A DNA stretch of 64,000 bases from Delftia tsuruhatensis (GTDB taxonomy: Bacteria; Pseudomonadota; Gammaproteobacteria; Burkholderiales; Burkholderiaceae_C). Position numbers and translations under genes: made by a program. Below the pieces are notes generated by a model, which was not told where the DNA came from, ran no database searches, and saw only the letters and a list, made by a program, of their open reading frames with translations. Positions 7,000-18,555 of the stretch are shown one piece after another. The DNA lies in the NCBI RefSeq assembly GCF_903815225.1, contig NZ_LR813084.1, positions 3,080,501 through 3,144,500 of the forward strand, read 5' to 3'. Positions within the stretch are counted from its first letter, which is position 1. Every line of letters starts with the position of its first letter.

Positions 7000-7728
7000 A
7001 TGAAGATGCACCGGATTCTCGTCTCCGCACTCCTGGCCGCCAGCGGCGCGAGCCAGGCCCACCAGATCTGGCTGGAGCAGCCCGCCGGCGAAAGCGCCGT
7101 GATCCGTTTCGGCGAGTTCGGCGACAACCTGCGCGAGACCTCGCCGGGCCTGCTCGACAAGTTCGGCAGGCCTGTGGCGACCCTGGTGGGCGCCCAGGGC
7201 GAGAAGGCCGCCGACGGCCGCAAGACCGGCAACGGCTTTGCGCTGCCCTTCAAGGCCGGCAAGGACGAGACCATCGTGGCCGAGGATGCCGGCTACCCGC
7301 TCTACACCACGAAGAAGGATGGGCAGGAGCTGCGCAACTGGTACCACCCGGCCGCGCGCCTGATCACCGGCTTTGCCGCCCAGGCACCGCGCCTGACACT
7401 GGACGTCGTGCCCTCGGGCAAGGCCGGCGAATTCAAGGTCATCTACAAGGGCCAGCCCCTGCCAAAGGCCAAGGTGGTGCTGACCGTGCAATCGGGCTGG
7501 AGCAAGGAGGCCCACGCCGACGGGCAGGGCCTGGTGCAGTTCGACATGCCCTGGCAGGGCACCTATGTGGCCGAGGCCACGCACGACGAGCGCAGCGGCG
7601 GAGAGCGCGTCGGCCCGAACGGCGCTGAAAGATACGACGGCGTGCACTATGTGACCTCGGTCACCTATGTCAAGCCCGACGGTGTGGCCCCCATCCCGGC
7701 CGGCCCGGCCGCCACGCCGAACAAGTAG
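7000..7728 (+). CDS. DUF4198 domain-containing periplasmic protein
   Basis: ATG 7000 follows the ribosome-binding site gaggaagc and gives 242 residues. The N-terminus MKMHRILVSALLAASGASQA is a signal peptide, and the mature protein starts HQIWLEQ, the conserved opening of DUF4198 proteins. Middle blocks (GKAGEFKVIYKGQPLPKAKV and WSKEAHADGQGLVQFDMP) match an immunoglobulin-like carboxypeptidase-regulatory type fold. Family members occur beside nickel, cobalt or iron transporters and TonB-dependent receptors and are thought to help metal uptake in the periplasm. Here it is a single gene between a Fur-like box with a hairpin leader and a strong terminator. The biochemical role is not known. Confidence 0.85.
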   Translation: MKMHRILVSALLAASGASQAHQIWLEQPAGESAVIRFGEFGDNLRETSPGLLDKFGRPVATLVGAQGEKAADGRKTGNGFALPFKAGKDETIVAEDAGYPLYTTKKDGQELRNWYHPAARLITGFAAQAPRLTLDVVPSGKAGEFKVIYKGQPLPKAKVVLTVQSGWSKEAHADGQGLVQFDMPWQGTYVAEATHDERSGGERVGPNGAERYDGVHYVTSVTYVKPDGVAPIPAGPAATPNK

Positions 7729-7754
7729 AAAAGCGCAAGGTCTGCCTTGCCACG

Positions 7755-7783
7755 GCCTCCATGCGGATCGCATGGAGGCTTTT
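7755..7783 (+). terminator. Intrinsic terminator after the DUF4198 gene
   Basis: GCCTCCATGC and GCATGGAGGC form a perfect ten-base-pair stem with a five-base loop, followed by TTTTCT. It begins 26 bases after the stop codon. Confidence 0.9.
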
Positions 7784-7986
7784 CTGTCTGCGGCAGGCGA
7801 TCAGCCTGCGCCCGCCGCTGCCCCGCAAGCGCGCCCGGCACGGAACGTGCCCGGCAAAGGGCGCAAGTCGCGGGCAAGCAGCCCGCTTTTCCCGGCATCG
7901 CCACGCATCCATCCCGGTAGTCTTCCCGCCAGACCATGGGCAGGCCTCGCGTCCGTGCCCTCCGCGAAACTCACAGGGAAGAGAAC

Positions 7987-8796
7987 ATGAGCATCAGAGC
8001 AGACAATCTGAACGTGCAAAGCCTGCTGGCCCGGGCCCAGACCCGGCTCAACGCCAGCAGCACGGCGCAGACGTCCTCGGACAACGGCAAGCAGAAGACC
8101 GGCACCAGCGAGAACAAGACGGAAAACACCCAGACCCAGACCAGCGAGGCCGAGAAGGTCCGCAAGCTGGCGCCTTCCCTGTCCAAGGCACACGAGCGCA
8201 TCGCGGCCCAGGCGCAGGCGGGATCGACCTCGCTGTCGGCCCTGGGGCAGTTCAAGTCCTCCCTGGTGGATCTGGGGTCGGCCGGCAAGGATCTGGCGGC
8301 CCTGACGGCGACCAGCACGAAGGAATCCGTCCAGGGAGCCCTCGAAAAACTGGTGGCGCGCTACAACACCAGCGTGGCCAAGGGCGGCTCCACGACCGAT
8401 ATCGGCGCGACCCGCGCCATGCGTGAGCTGCGCGCGGCCATCATGAGTGTCAGTGGCAGCGCGTCCGCGCCCAGCCTCACCCGGATGGGCATCGTGCAGG
8501 GCAGCGACGGCAGCCTGTCCGTGGATGCCAAGGCGCTGGACAAGGCACTGGCCAGCGATGCGGCGGGAGTGACCTCGGCACTGGCCGGCATCGGCAAGGC
8601 CGTGGAGAACAGCGCCAACGGCGCGCTGTCCTCGGGCAGCCGCCTGAGCGCTTCGATGTCCAGCCTGGGGGATAGGGTCAAGGCCCTGCAGCAGCAGCAA
8701 AGCGCCGTGGTCGCCACGGCCGAGAAACTGGGCGACTCGCTGGTCGGCTCGGCCAACTGGAACCGCATGGTGCTGGACGCCTACCTCAGGAACTAG
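7987..8796 (+). CDS. Short FliD-like (flagellar cap-related) protein
   Basis: ATG 7987 follows a good ribosome-binding site (agggaagag) and gives 269 residues. Residues about 75-105 ([25 protein letters not shown]) resemble the N-terminal helical part of FliD. Residues about 160-190 ([25 protein letters not shown]) resemble the conserved 'LGI..DGTLSVD..KLD.AL' block near the FliD C-terminus. The protein is far shorter than FliD (over 400 residues) and seems to lack the variable middle domains. An N-terminal Ser/Thr/Gln/Asn-rich tract (residues 25-55) is probably disordered. No flagellar gene is adjacent. A chemoreceptor gene follows after 35 bases, so the two may be co-transcribed. The family link is inferred from motifs, and the role is unknown. 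Confidence 0.6.
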   Translation: MSIRADNLNVQSLLARAQTRLNASSTAQTSSDNGKQKTGTSENKTENTQTQTSEAEKVRKLAPSLSKAHERIAAQAQAGSTSLSALGQFKSSLVDLGSAGKDLAALTATSTKESVQGALEKLVARYNTSVAKGGSTTDIGATRAMRELRAAIMSVSGSASAPSLTRMGIVQGSDGSLSVDAKALDKALASDAAGVTSALAGIGKAVENSANGALSSGSRLSASMSSLGDRVKALQQQQSAVVATAEKLGDSLVGSANWNRMVLDAYLRN

Positions 8797-8831
8797 ATCC
8801 CGTCACCGTCCAGCGTTCCGCATCTTCCAAC

Positions 8832-10613
8832 ATGAACAACCTGCGCATCGGTCTCCGTCTCGGCGGCGGCTTCACCATCTTGCTGCTGATCATGCTGCTG
8901 ATCAGCGTCACCAGCATTCTCAGCATGGGCCACATGGCCCGTTCCACCACCGAGATCACCGACGTGGCCCTGGCCAAGGAGCGGATGATCAGCGACTGGT
9001 TCCGCAACATCCATTCGGGATCGCGCCGCACCACGGCCATCGCCAAGAGCAGCGATCCCTCGCTGGCCACCTTCTTCGCCGAGGACGCCGCCGAATCCTC
9101 GCGCCAGTCCGGCAAGCTGCAGGACCGCATCGAGCCCCTGCTGCAAAGCCAGGAGGAAAAAGACATCTGGGTGGAGATCAAGAAGGCGCGTGCCGGCTAC
9201 CTGTCAGGCCGCGACGTCGTGACCAAGGCCAAGGCCGAGGGCCGGGCCGAGGACGCCGAGCGGCTCTTCACCCAGGAGTACCAGCCCGCCACGCAGCGCT
9301 ACATCGACATGGTGCAGCGCCTGCTGGACATGCAGCGCGCAGCCATCGACGATTCGGCCCAGACCGTGCTGGCGCGCTTTTCGGCCAGCCGCAGCGCCAT
9401 CATCGCGGTGGTCTCCCTGGCCTTCGTGCTGGGCGCGCTGGCCGCCTGGTGGATCACGCGCAGCATCACCCGCCCGCTGGCCGAGGCCGTGCGCGTGGCG
9501 CGCACCGTGGCCAGCAATGACCTGACCAGCCGCATCACCGTGGATTCGCGCGATGAGACCGGGCAGTTGCTGCAGGCCCTGCGCCAGATGAACGACAACC
9601 TCGCACAGGTCGTGGGCCAGGTGCGCTCGGGCGCGGACAGCATCGCCACGGCCTCGGGCCAGATCGATGCGGGCAACCAGGACCTGTCCTCGCGCACCGA
9701 GCAGCAGGCCAGTTCCCTGGAGCAGACCGCTGCGGCCATGGAGCAATTGACCAGCACCGTCAAGCAGAATGCCGAGAACGCGCGCCAGGCCAACCAGCTG
9801 GCGGCTTCGGCATCGCAGACGGCGGTGCAGGGCGGCAAGGTGGTCGCAGGCGTGGTGGACACCATGGGCGGCATCAGCGAATCCAGCCGCAGGATCGCCG
9901 ACATCATCGGCGTGATCGACTCCATCGCCTTCCAGACCAACATCCTCGCGCTGAACGCCGCTGTCGAAGCGGCGCGCGCGGGCGAGCAGGGCCGGGGTTT
10001 TGCCGTGGTGGCGGGCGAGGTGCGTGCGCTGGCCCAGCGCAGCGCCTCGGCGGCCAAGGACATCAAGGATCTGATCGCCGACTCCGTCTCCAAGGTGGAG
10101 GCGGGTACGCGCCAGGTGGCCGAGGCCGGCCGCACCATGGACGGCATCGTGCAGAGCGTGCAGCGTGTCAGTGACCTGGTGGCCGAGATCACGGCCGCCA
10201 GCCAGGAGCAAAGCAGCGGCATCAACCAGGTGCACCAGGCCATCTCGCAGATGGACAGCGTGACCCAGCAGAACGCCGCCCTGGTCGAGGAGGCCGCGGC
10301 GGCCACGGGGTCGCTCAAGTCCCAGGTCCACCAGCTGGCCGCGGCCGTGAGCGTGTTCCGCATCGATGGCGCGCCTGCCACGAGCGCCGCGGCGGCCCGG
10401 CCTCCGGCGCACACCCCGCCCTCCATGGCTCAGGGGCCGGCACGGCCCTTGGCCGCCAAGGCCGCAAGCAACGCGCGTGCGGCGACGGCGCCCGCGACAC
10501 CCTCGGTACCGGCAGCCTCCGCTGCCGCACGGTTGCCCGCGTCGACCACCAAGCCGGCAGCGCCTGCACCGGCCGGCTCCCCAGCGGACGACGGGGACTG
10601 GACTTCGTTCTGA
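8832..10613 (+). CDS. Methyl-accepting chemotaxis protein
   Basis: The 593-residue protein has transmembrane segments at about 10-31 and 190-212 bracketing a helical periplasmic domain of the four-helix-bundle type. A HAMP domain follows ([21 protein letters not shown]). The long signalling coiled coil has its hairpin tip near residue 375-400 ([41 protein letters not shown]). Methylation-site type sequences such as [14 protein letters not shown] are present. After a Pro/Ala-rich linker (about 515-585) it ends in DWTSF, which resembles the WxxF pentapeptide tether for CheR and CheB. It would relay a ligand or energy signal to CheA. No Shine-Dalgarno sequence is evident, which suggests translational coupling to the upstream FliD-like gene. 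Confidence 0.95.
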   Translation: MNNLRIGLRLGGGFTILLLIMLLISVTSILSMGHMARSTTEITDVALAKERMISDWFRNIHSGSRRTTAIAKSSDPSLATFFAEDAAESSRQSGKLQDRIEPLLQSQEEKDIWVEIKKARAGYLSGRDVVTKAKAEGRAEDAERLFTQEYQPATQRYIDMVQRLLDMQRAAIDDSAQTVLARFSASRSAIIAVVSLAFVLGALAAWWITRSITRPLAEAVRVARTVASNDLTSRITVDSRDETGQLLQALRQMNDNLAQVVGQVRSGADSIATASGQIDAGNQDLSSRTEQQASSLEQTAAAMEQLTSTVKQNAENARQANQLAASASQTAVQGGKVVAGVVDTMGGISESSRRIADIIGVIDSIAFQTNILALNAAVEAARAGEQGRGFAVVAGEVRALAQRSASAAKDIKDLIADSVSKVEAGTRQVAEAGRTMDGIVQSVQRVSDLVAEITAASQEQSSGINQVHQAISQMDSVTQQNAALVEEAAAATGSLKSQVHQLAAAVSVFRIDGAPATSAAAARPPAHTPPSMAQGPARPLAAKAASNARAATAPATPSVPAASAAARLPASTTKPAAPAPAGSPADDGDWTSF

Positions 10614-10634
10614 TGCGTCCCGCAATGGCCGCAG

Positions 10635-11045
10635 CTACTTGGGGGCGCCGAGCTGGTATTTGGAGCCCTCGCCCTGGCCATCGCTGATGGCCGCCGCCTG
10701 ACCGGCGGCGGGGTTCACGCCGCCAGCATCCTCCATGTTGGTGCTGGCGGTACCGTCGGGCAGGGAAGCCTTGGCGGGCAGGGGCACGGCCGCCGGCAGC
10801 GGCTCATGCGGATCGGCCTTGGCCGGTGGCAGGACCTGGCTGGCCAGGATCACGGGCTGGCCCAGCAGCGGCTGGTCCGGCGGTGGCTGATTGAACCGGG
10901 CCACGTCGGCCATGGGAAAGCCCGCGCGCTGGGCGGAGACCTCCGCCGTGCAGCCGGCCAGCAACGCCCAGGAGAGCGCGGCCAGGGCAGCGGCCAGGCG
11001 CGGGGTGGCCGGCGGCCGGGCAGATGTCAGGAATTCAAGGGGCAT
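10635..11045 (-). CDS. Hypothetical lipoprotein
   Basis: From ATG 11045, preceded by GGAGA on the minus strand, the product has 136 residues. A hydrophobic segment ends in the lipobox LLAGC at about residue 32-36, so it is probably lipid-anchored. The rest is rich in Pro, Ala and Gln (NQPPPDQPLLGQPVILASQV, PPAKADPHEPLPAAVPLPAK) with no recognisable fold. It converges on the chemoreceptor gene with a 21-base gap and is followed upstream by another small exported protein on the same strand. The frame continues further upstream, but that part has no start or signal of its own. Function unknown. Confidence 0.7.
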   Translation of the reverse strand: MPLEFLTSARPPATPRLAAALAALSWALLAGCTAEVSAQRAGFPMADVARFNQPPPDQPLLGQPVILASQVLPPAKADPHEPLPAAVPLPAKASLPDGTASTNMEDAGGVNPAAGQAAAISDGQGEGSKYQLGAPK

Positions 11046-11161
11046 GGCATTTTCTCCGCAGGCTGAAAGGCATGGGCAGGATGCTCGCACGCGCCGAAAG
11101 GTCCTGGCGTAGGCCCATGCCGGATTCACCGCCGCAGGGGCCGGGGCGTTGGCGCACCGGC

Positions 11162-11551
11162 TCAAGGCTGGCTGCCGCTGGCCTTCCATGAGCCATCGGA
11201 CTGGCGGCAGAACCAGAAACGCCAGTTCTCCGAGGTCGACAGCTGGCGCACTTGCGCGGACAGCAGGCGGCAGTTGCCGGCGGACTGGGTCTGCACCGTC
11301 TGCTCGGGCTTCAGTGCCATCTGCACGCGCTGGCCTGCCCGGCCCGGGCGGCTGCTCCATTCAGTCACCGAGCCATCCGCGGCCTCGTTGAGCACCCTGG
11401 CCACCGTGGCCTTGGCGTCGGGCAGGTCCTTGGCGGGAATGCGGGCAACGATGGTGCTGTTCAGAAATGTCACTGGCGCAGCGCCGGCCGCAGGCGAAAC
11501 CAGGCAGGCGAGTGCGGCCAGCGAGGCAGTGGTGAGGGCAAGATTCTTCAT
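11162..11551 (-). CDS. Exported protein with surface-antigen-like (RT0821/Lpp0805-type) domain
   Basis: ATG 11551 begins a clear signal peptide (MKNLALTTASLAALACLVSP) and gives 129 residues. A ribosome-binding site (caggaaac on the minus strand) precedes it. The mature part has an ALxxAxDGxxxxW-like segment (VLNEAADGSVTEWSSRPGRA). It then has a pair of cysteines in GNCRLLSAQV and WFCRQSDGSWK, the pattern of the short C-terminal domain of RT0821/Lpp0805 surface antigens. The role of that domain is not known. The gene is divergent from the large hybrid kinase with 204 bases between them. Confidence 0.7.
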   Translation of the reverse strand: MKNLALTTASLAALACLVSPAAGAAPVTFLNSTIVARIPAKDLPDAKATVARVLNEAADGSVTEWSSRPGRAGQRVQMALKPEQTVQTQSAGNCRLLSAQVRQLSTSENWRFWFCRQSDGSWKASGSQP

Positions 11552-11755
11552 GGACTGTTTCCTGGAGAGTTCGCGGGCATCCACCAGCGGGATGCAGCGG
11601 GCCATGTTAACGGCTGCCCGGGCCACCGTCCGCCGGGTCTGTTCGCATTGCGTCGCGAAACTGATGACGGCCGCCTCCCATGGCCCCGTAAAGACGTTAC
11701 AGTCCCTGGCGGTCCCTCCCGCCCTTTTTCCGCCCTCTTGCGCATCATCCCTCGC

Positions 11756-15316
<3,561 letters not shown>

Positions 15317-15329
15317 CCGGGAGCGCGTG

Positions 15330-16169
15330 ATGCCGCACCAGAAAAAGGCCCGCACGGCCGACATCGAGCAGCGCCTGCTGATCGATGCGATCTACCACCG
15401 CTACCACTATGATTTCCGGGGCTACGCCCAGGCCTCGCTCAAGCGGCGCCTGCAGACGGCCCTGGTGCAGTTCGGCTGCCAGACGTTGTCCCAGCTGCAG
15501 GACCGCGTGCTGCACGACGCCAGCGTGTTTCCGGCCCTGCTCGAATACCTCACGGTCCAGGTCAGCGACATGTTCCGCGACCCCGGATATTTCCGCGCGC
15601 TGCGCACCGAGGTCGTGCCGCTGCTGCGCACCTACCCATCGCTCAAGATCTGGGTGGCTGGCTGCAGCGCGGGCGAGGAGGTGTATTCACTGGCCATACT
15701 CCTGGACGAGGAGGGTCTTCTGGAGCGCAGCCTGATCTACGCGACCGACATCAACCCCCACGCGCTCAAGGCTGCGGAGCAGGGCGTGTTCGACATGTCG
15801 CGCGTGGCCGCCTTCACCGACAACCACGCACGCTCGGGTGGACACGGTTCGCTGTCGCACTACTACACGGCACGCTACGGCCGCGTGGTCTTTGACAAGC
15901 GGCTGCGCGAGCACATGGTGTTTTCCGACCACAGCCTGGCCACGGACAGCGTGTTCGCGGAGATGCACCTGGTGTCCTGTCGCAATGTGCTGATCTACTT
16001 CGAGCGCGATCTGCAGGACCGGGCCCTCGGCCTGTTCCGCGACTCACTGTGCCACAGGGGATTCCTGGGCCTGGGTTCCAAGGAGTCGCTGCGGTTTTCC
16101 GCGCATGCACAGGCCTTCGAGGATTTCGTTCTCGAAGACCGCATCTACCGCAAGAGGGCGGGGCTGTGA
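15330..16169 (+). CDS. CheR-type protein-glutamate methyltransferase
   Basis: This 279-residue protein starts at ATG 15330, 13 bases after the hybrid kinase stop, with GGGAG upstream. The N-terminal helical domain (YHYDFRGYAQASLKRRL) and the motif TVQVSDMFRDPGYFRALR are standard for CheR. The SAM-binding loop is WVAGCSAGEEVYSLAI, followed by YATDINPHALKAAEQGVFD and VSCRNVLIYF. It would transfer methyl groups from S-adenosylmethionine to glutamates on chemoreceptors or on a receptor-like partner. The TPR domain of some CheR proteins is absent. Its stop overlaps the CheB start. Placed beside hybrid kinases rather than a CheA operon, it probably serves a non-flagellar adaptation loop, which is inference. 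Confidence 0.93.
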   Translation: MPHQKKARTADIEQRLLIDAIYHRYHYDFRGYAQASLKRRLQTALVQFGCQTLSQLQDRVLHDASVFPALLEYLTVQVSDMFRDPGYFRALRTEVVPLLRTYPSLKIWVAGCSAGEEVYSLAILLDEEGLLERSLIYATDINPHALKAAEQGVFDMSRVAAFTDNHARSGGHGSLSHYYTARYGRVVFDKRLREHMVFSDHSLATDSVFAEMHLVSCRNVLIYFERDLQDRALGLFRDSLCHRGFLGLGSKESLRFSAHAQAFEDFVLEDRIYRKRAGL

Positions 16170-16780
16170 CGGCCGCTGTCGGCGGCGCAGGAAGCGGCGC
16201 TGCGCCAGCCTACCAGGCCATCGTGATCGGCGGCTCGGCCGGCGCGCTCGACGCCTTGACCGTGCTGCTTGCGGCCTTGCCTGCCACGCTGCGGGCCAGC
16301 GTGCTCGTGGTGCTGCACCTGCCGGGTCATGGCCGCAGCCTGCTGCCCCAGCTGTTCGGGCCGCGCTGCCCGCTGCCGGTGCGCGAGGTGCAGGACCAGC
16401 AATGGCTGGAGCCGGGCTGCCTGTACTTCGCGCCGCCTGACTACCACCTGCTGGTGGACCAGGGCCCGAGGCTTGCGCTGTCCCTGGATGCGCCCTGGCA
16501 TTTTTCGCGCCCTTCCATCGACGTGCTGTTCGAGTCCGCGGCGGATTGCTATGGACAGCGCCTGCTTGCCGTGCTGCTGTCCGGCGCCAACGACGACGGC
16601 GCGCAAGGCATGGCTGCCGTACACGCCGCAGGCGGCCTGGTCGTCGTGCAGGAGCCGGCGAGCGCCGGCATGCAGGCCATGCCCAGGGCAGCACTGGCGC
16701 GCGTGCCCCAGGCCCGAGTCGCTTCACCCGAGGGCATTGCGGCACTCATCGTGTCCCTGCATGGCCAGCGGCGCCTGTGA
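16166..16780 (+). CDS. CheB-type methylesterase without receiver domain
   Basis: GTG 16166 overlaps the CheR stop (GTGA) and gives 204 residues. The product holds only the catalytic domain. The nucleophile serine is in IGGSAGALDAL, the histidine in LHLPGHGRSLLPQL and the aspartate in LSGANDDGAQGMAAVHAAGG, which together form the Ser-His-Asp triad of CheB. The usual N-terminal receiver is missing, so activity would not be switched by phosphorylation in cis. It may instead be controlled by a partner receiver, of which several are encoded next to it. It would remove methyl groups from, or deamidate, the substrate of the adjacent CheR. Confidence 0.9.
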   Translation: MTAAVGGAGSGAAPAYQAIVIGGSAGALDALTVLLAALPATLRASVLVVLHLPGHGRSLLPQLFGPRCPLPVREVQDQQWLEPGCLYFAPPDYHLLVDQGPRLALSLDAPWHFSRPSIDVLFESAADCYGQRLLAVLLSGANDDGAQGMAAVHAAGGLVVVQEPASAGMQAMPRAALARVPQARVASPEGIAALIVSLHGQRRL

Positions 16781-16815
16781 GCGCCCCAACACGACAAGAT
16801 ACCGAGAAAGAACCC

Positions 16816-17946
16816 ATGTCCCAACCAGACCACGTCAAATGCCTGATCGTCGATGACATCGCCGAGAACCTGGTCGCCATCGAGGCGCTGCTCCAGCGCG
16901 ATGGCATCGAGTTCCTCAAGGCGCAATCGGGCCCCCAGGCGCTGGAGCTTTTGCTGGAAAACAGCGATGTGGCGCTGGCGCTGCTGGACGTGCAGATGCC
17001 CGAGATGAACGGCTTCGAGCTCGCCGAACTGATCCGTGGCAGCGAGCGCACCCGCCACATCCCGCTGATCTTCATGACGGCCGGCTCGCGCGAGCACAAC
17101 TGGCAATTCCGTGGCTACGAAAGCGGCGCGGTGGACTTCCTGTACAAGCCCATCGATCCCCACATGCTCGCCACCAAGGCCAATGTGTTCTTCGAACTGC
17201 ACCAGCGCAGGCAGGCCCTGGCCCAGCAATTGCAGGAGCGCACGGAGGCATTGCGTGTCAACGAGATGTTCATGGCCGTGCTCAGCCATGATCTGCGCAC
17301 GCCGCTGCAGTCCATCAAGGCCGCGGCCACCGTGCTCGCCCGGCAGCCCGATTCCGACAAGGTGGCCGCCCTGGCCGGGCGCGTGCAGTCCAGCAGCCAG
17401 CGCATGTCCCTGATGATCGAGGATCTGCTGGACGTGACCCGCATACGCCAGGCAGGGGGACTTGCGCTGTCGCCCCAGCCCGCGGATCTGCAGGCATTGC
17501 TGCGGCGCACATTGCAGGAGGTGGAATCCGCCTTTCCACAGCGACGCCTGGAGTGCGAGCTGCAGGGAGACCTGCAGGGCTGCTGGGATGGTGAACGCCT
17601 GTGCCAGGTGCTGGCCAATCTGGTGGGCAACGCCATGCACCATGGCGATCCGGCGCAGCCGGTGCATGTGCAGGCAGACGGCCGCACCGCAGATCGCGTG
17701 TCGGTGACGGTCAGCAACGGTGGCACCATTCCTGCGGATCTGCTGCCCACGCTGTTCAATCCCTTTCGGGGCGGTGAGCGCCGGCCCGGCCAGCATCAGG
17801 GCCTGGGCCTGGGCCTGTTCATCGCGCACCAGATCGTGCGCAGCCATGGCGGCCGGATCGACGTGCGGTCGGCCGACGGGACGACAAGCTTCAGGGTGGA
17901 GTTGCCGCGCAATGCGTCGGCGGGGGACGCCAGGACACTTCTGTGA
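16816..17946 (+). CDS. Receiver-histidine kinase (REC-HisKA-HATPase), cytoplasmic
   Basis: ATG 16816 (MSQPDHVKCLIVDDIAENL) gives 376 residues. Residues 1-125 form a receiver with the acidic pocket LIVDD, the acceptor Asp in LALLDVQMPEMNG and the conserved Lys in FLYKPID. A short coiled coil leads to the histidine in VLSHDLRTPLQ. The ATP-binding part has LVGNAMHHG, SVTVSNGG and GLGLGLFI. No membrane segment is visible, so the kinase is soluble and its input is phosphorylation of its own receiver. It lies 35 bases after cheB and closes the operon. This layout is typical of modules where a hybrid kinase passes phosphate to a second kinase. Confidence 0.93.
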   Translation: MSQPDHVKCLIVDDIAENLVAIEALLQRDGIEFLKAQSGPQALELLLENSDVALALLDVQMPEMNGFELAELIRGSERTRHIPLIFMTAGSREHNWQFRGYESGAVDFLYKPIDPHMLATKANVFFELHQRRQALAQQLQERTEALRVNEMFMAVLSHDLRTPLQSIKAAATVLARQPDSDKVAALAGRVQSSSQRMSLMIEDLLDVTRIRQAGGLALSPQPADLQALLRRTLQEVESAFPQRRLECELQGDLQGCWDGERLCQVLANLVGNAMHHGDPAQPVHVQADGRTADRVSVTVSNGGTIPADLLPTLFNPFRGGERRPGQHQGLGLGLFIAHQIVRSHGGRIDVRSADGTTSFRVELPRNASAGDARTLL

Positions 17947-17961
17947 TGGCCATCGCCAAGG

Positions 17962-18357
17962 TCAGTGGGTGGCACTGCTGTGCAGCGACCCCTGGATGCT
18001 GCCCAGCAGTGCCTCCAGGTCCTCGATCTCGAAAGGCTTGAGCAGCGTGCGCACCTGGGGCCCCCAGGTGGCCGGGTAGTGGCCCAGGTCGTAGCCCGAG
18101 CACAGCACGATCCAGCGCTGCGCATCCTCGGCCAGAAGCCTGCGCGCCAGGTCCGTGCCCGACAGCCCCGGCAGGCTGACGTCGGAGACCACCACGTCGA
18201 ACGGCAGGGACGAGTCCAGCTCCAGGGCTTGCTCCGCAGTCGCGCAGCTGGTCACGGTGCGTCCATCGGCCTCCATCAGCAGGCCTATGGTTTCGCGCAG
18301 GTCGGCGTTGTCTTCCACGTACAGGATTCGCATATCTCTTGGGTTGCAGTGCGTCAT
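17962..18357 (-). CDS. Single-domain response regulator
   Basis: The product is a lone receiver of 131 residues from ATG 18357, or 123 from ATG 18333 (MRILYVEDNADLRETIG). The second start is the more usual form and follows AAGAG. The acidic pair is in YVEDN, the phosphoacceptor Asp in DVVVSDVSLPGLSG, and the Lys in TLLKPFEIEDL. There is no output domain. It converges on the receiver-kinase gene with only 15 bases between stops. It may shuttle or drain phosphate among the kinases of the neighbouring operon, as single-domain receivers often do. The partner is not proven. Confidence 0.9.
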   Translation of the reverse strand: MTHCNPRDMRILYVEDNADLRETIGLLMEADGRTVTSCATAEQALELDSSLPFDVVVSDVSLPGLSGTDLARRLLAEDAQRWIVLCSGYDLGHYPATWGPQVRTLLKPFEIEDLEALLGSIQGSLHSSATH

Positions 18358-18555
18358 GGTGCTATCAAAAGAGCAGCATCATCGAGGGGTGATCATCCAC
18401 AGCCGGCTGCACAGGCCGCGTAGGACAGCACGCAATCTTTGCGGCCATGAAGCGGGCTCGCCAGGCGAAATTGGATTGTGCAATACAAACACCATGCAGA
18501 CAGCAGGCTGGAAAGACGCTCTGCCGTCGCGCCACCTGTGGTCTGCGCGCCAGGT

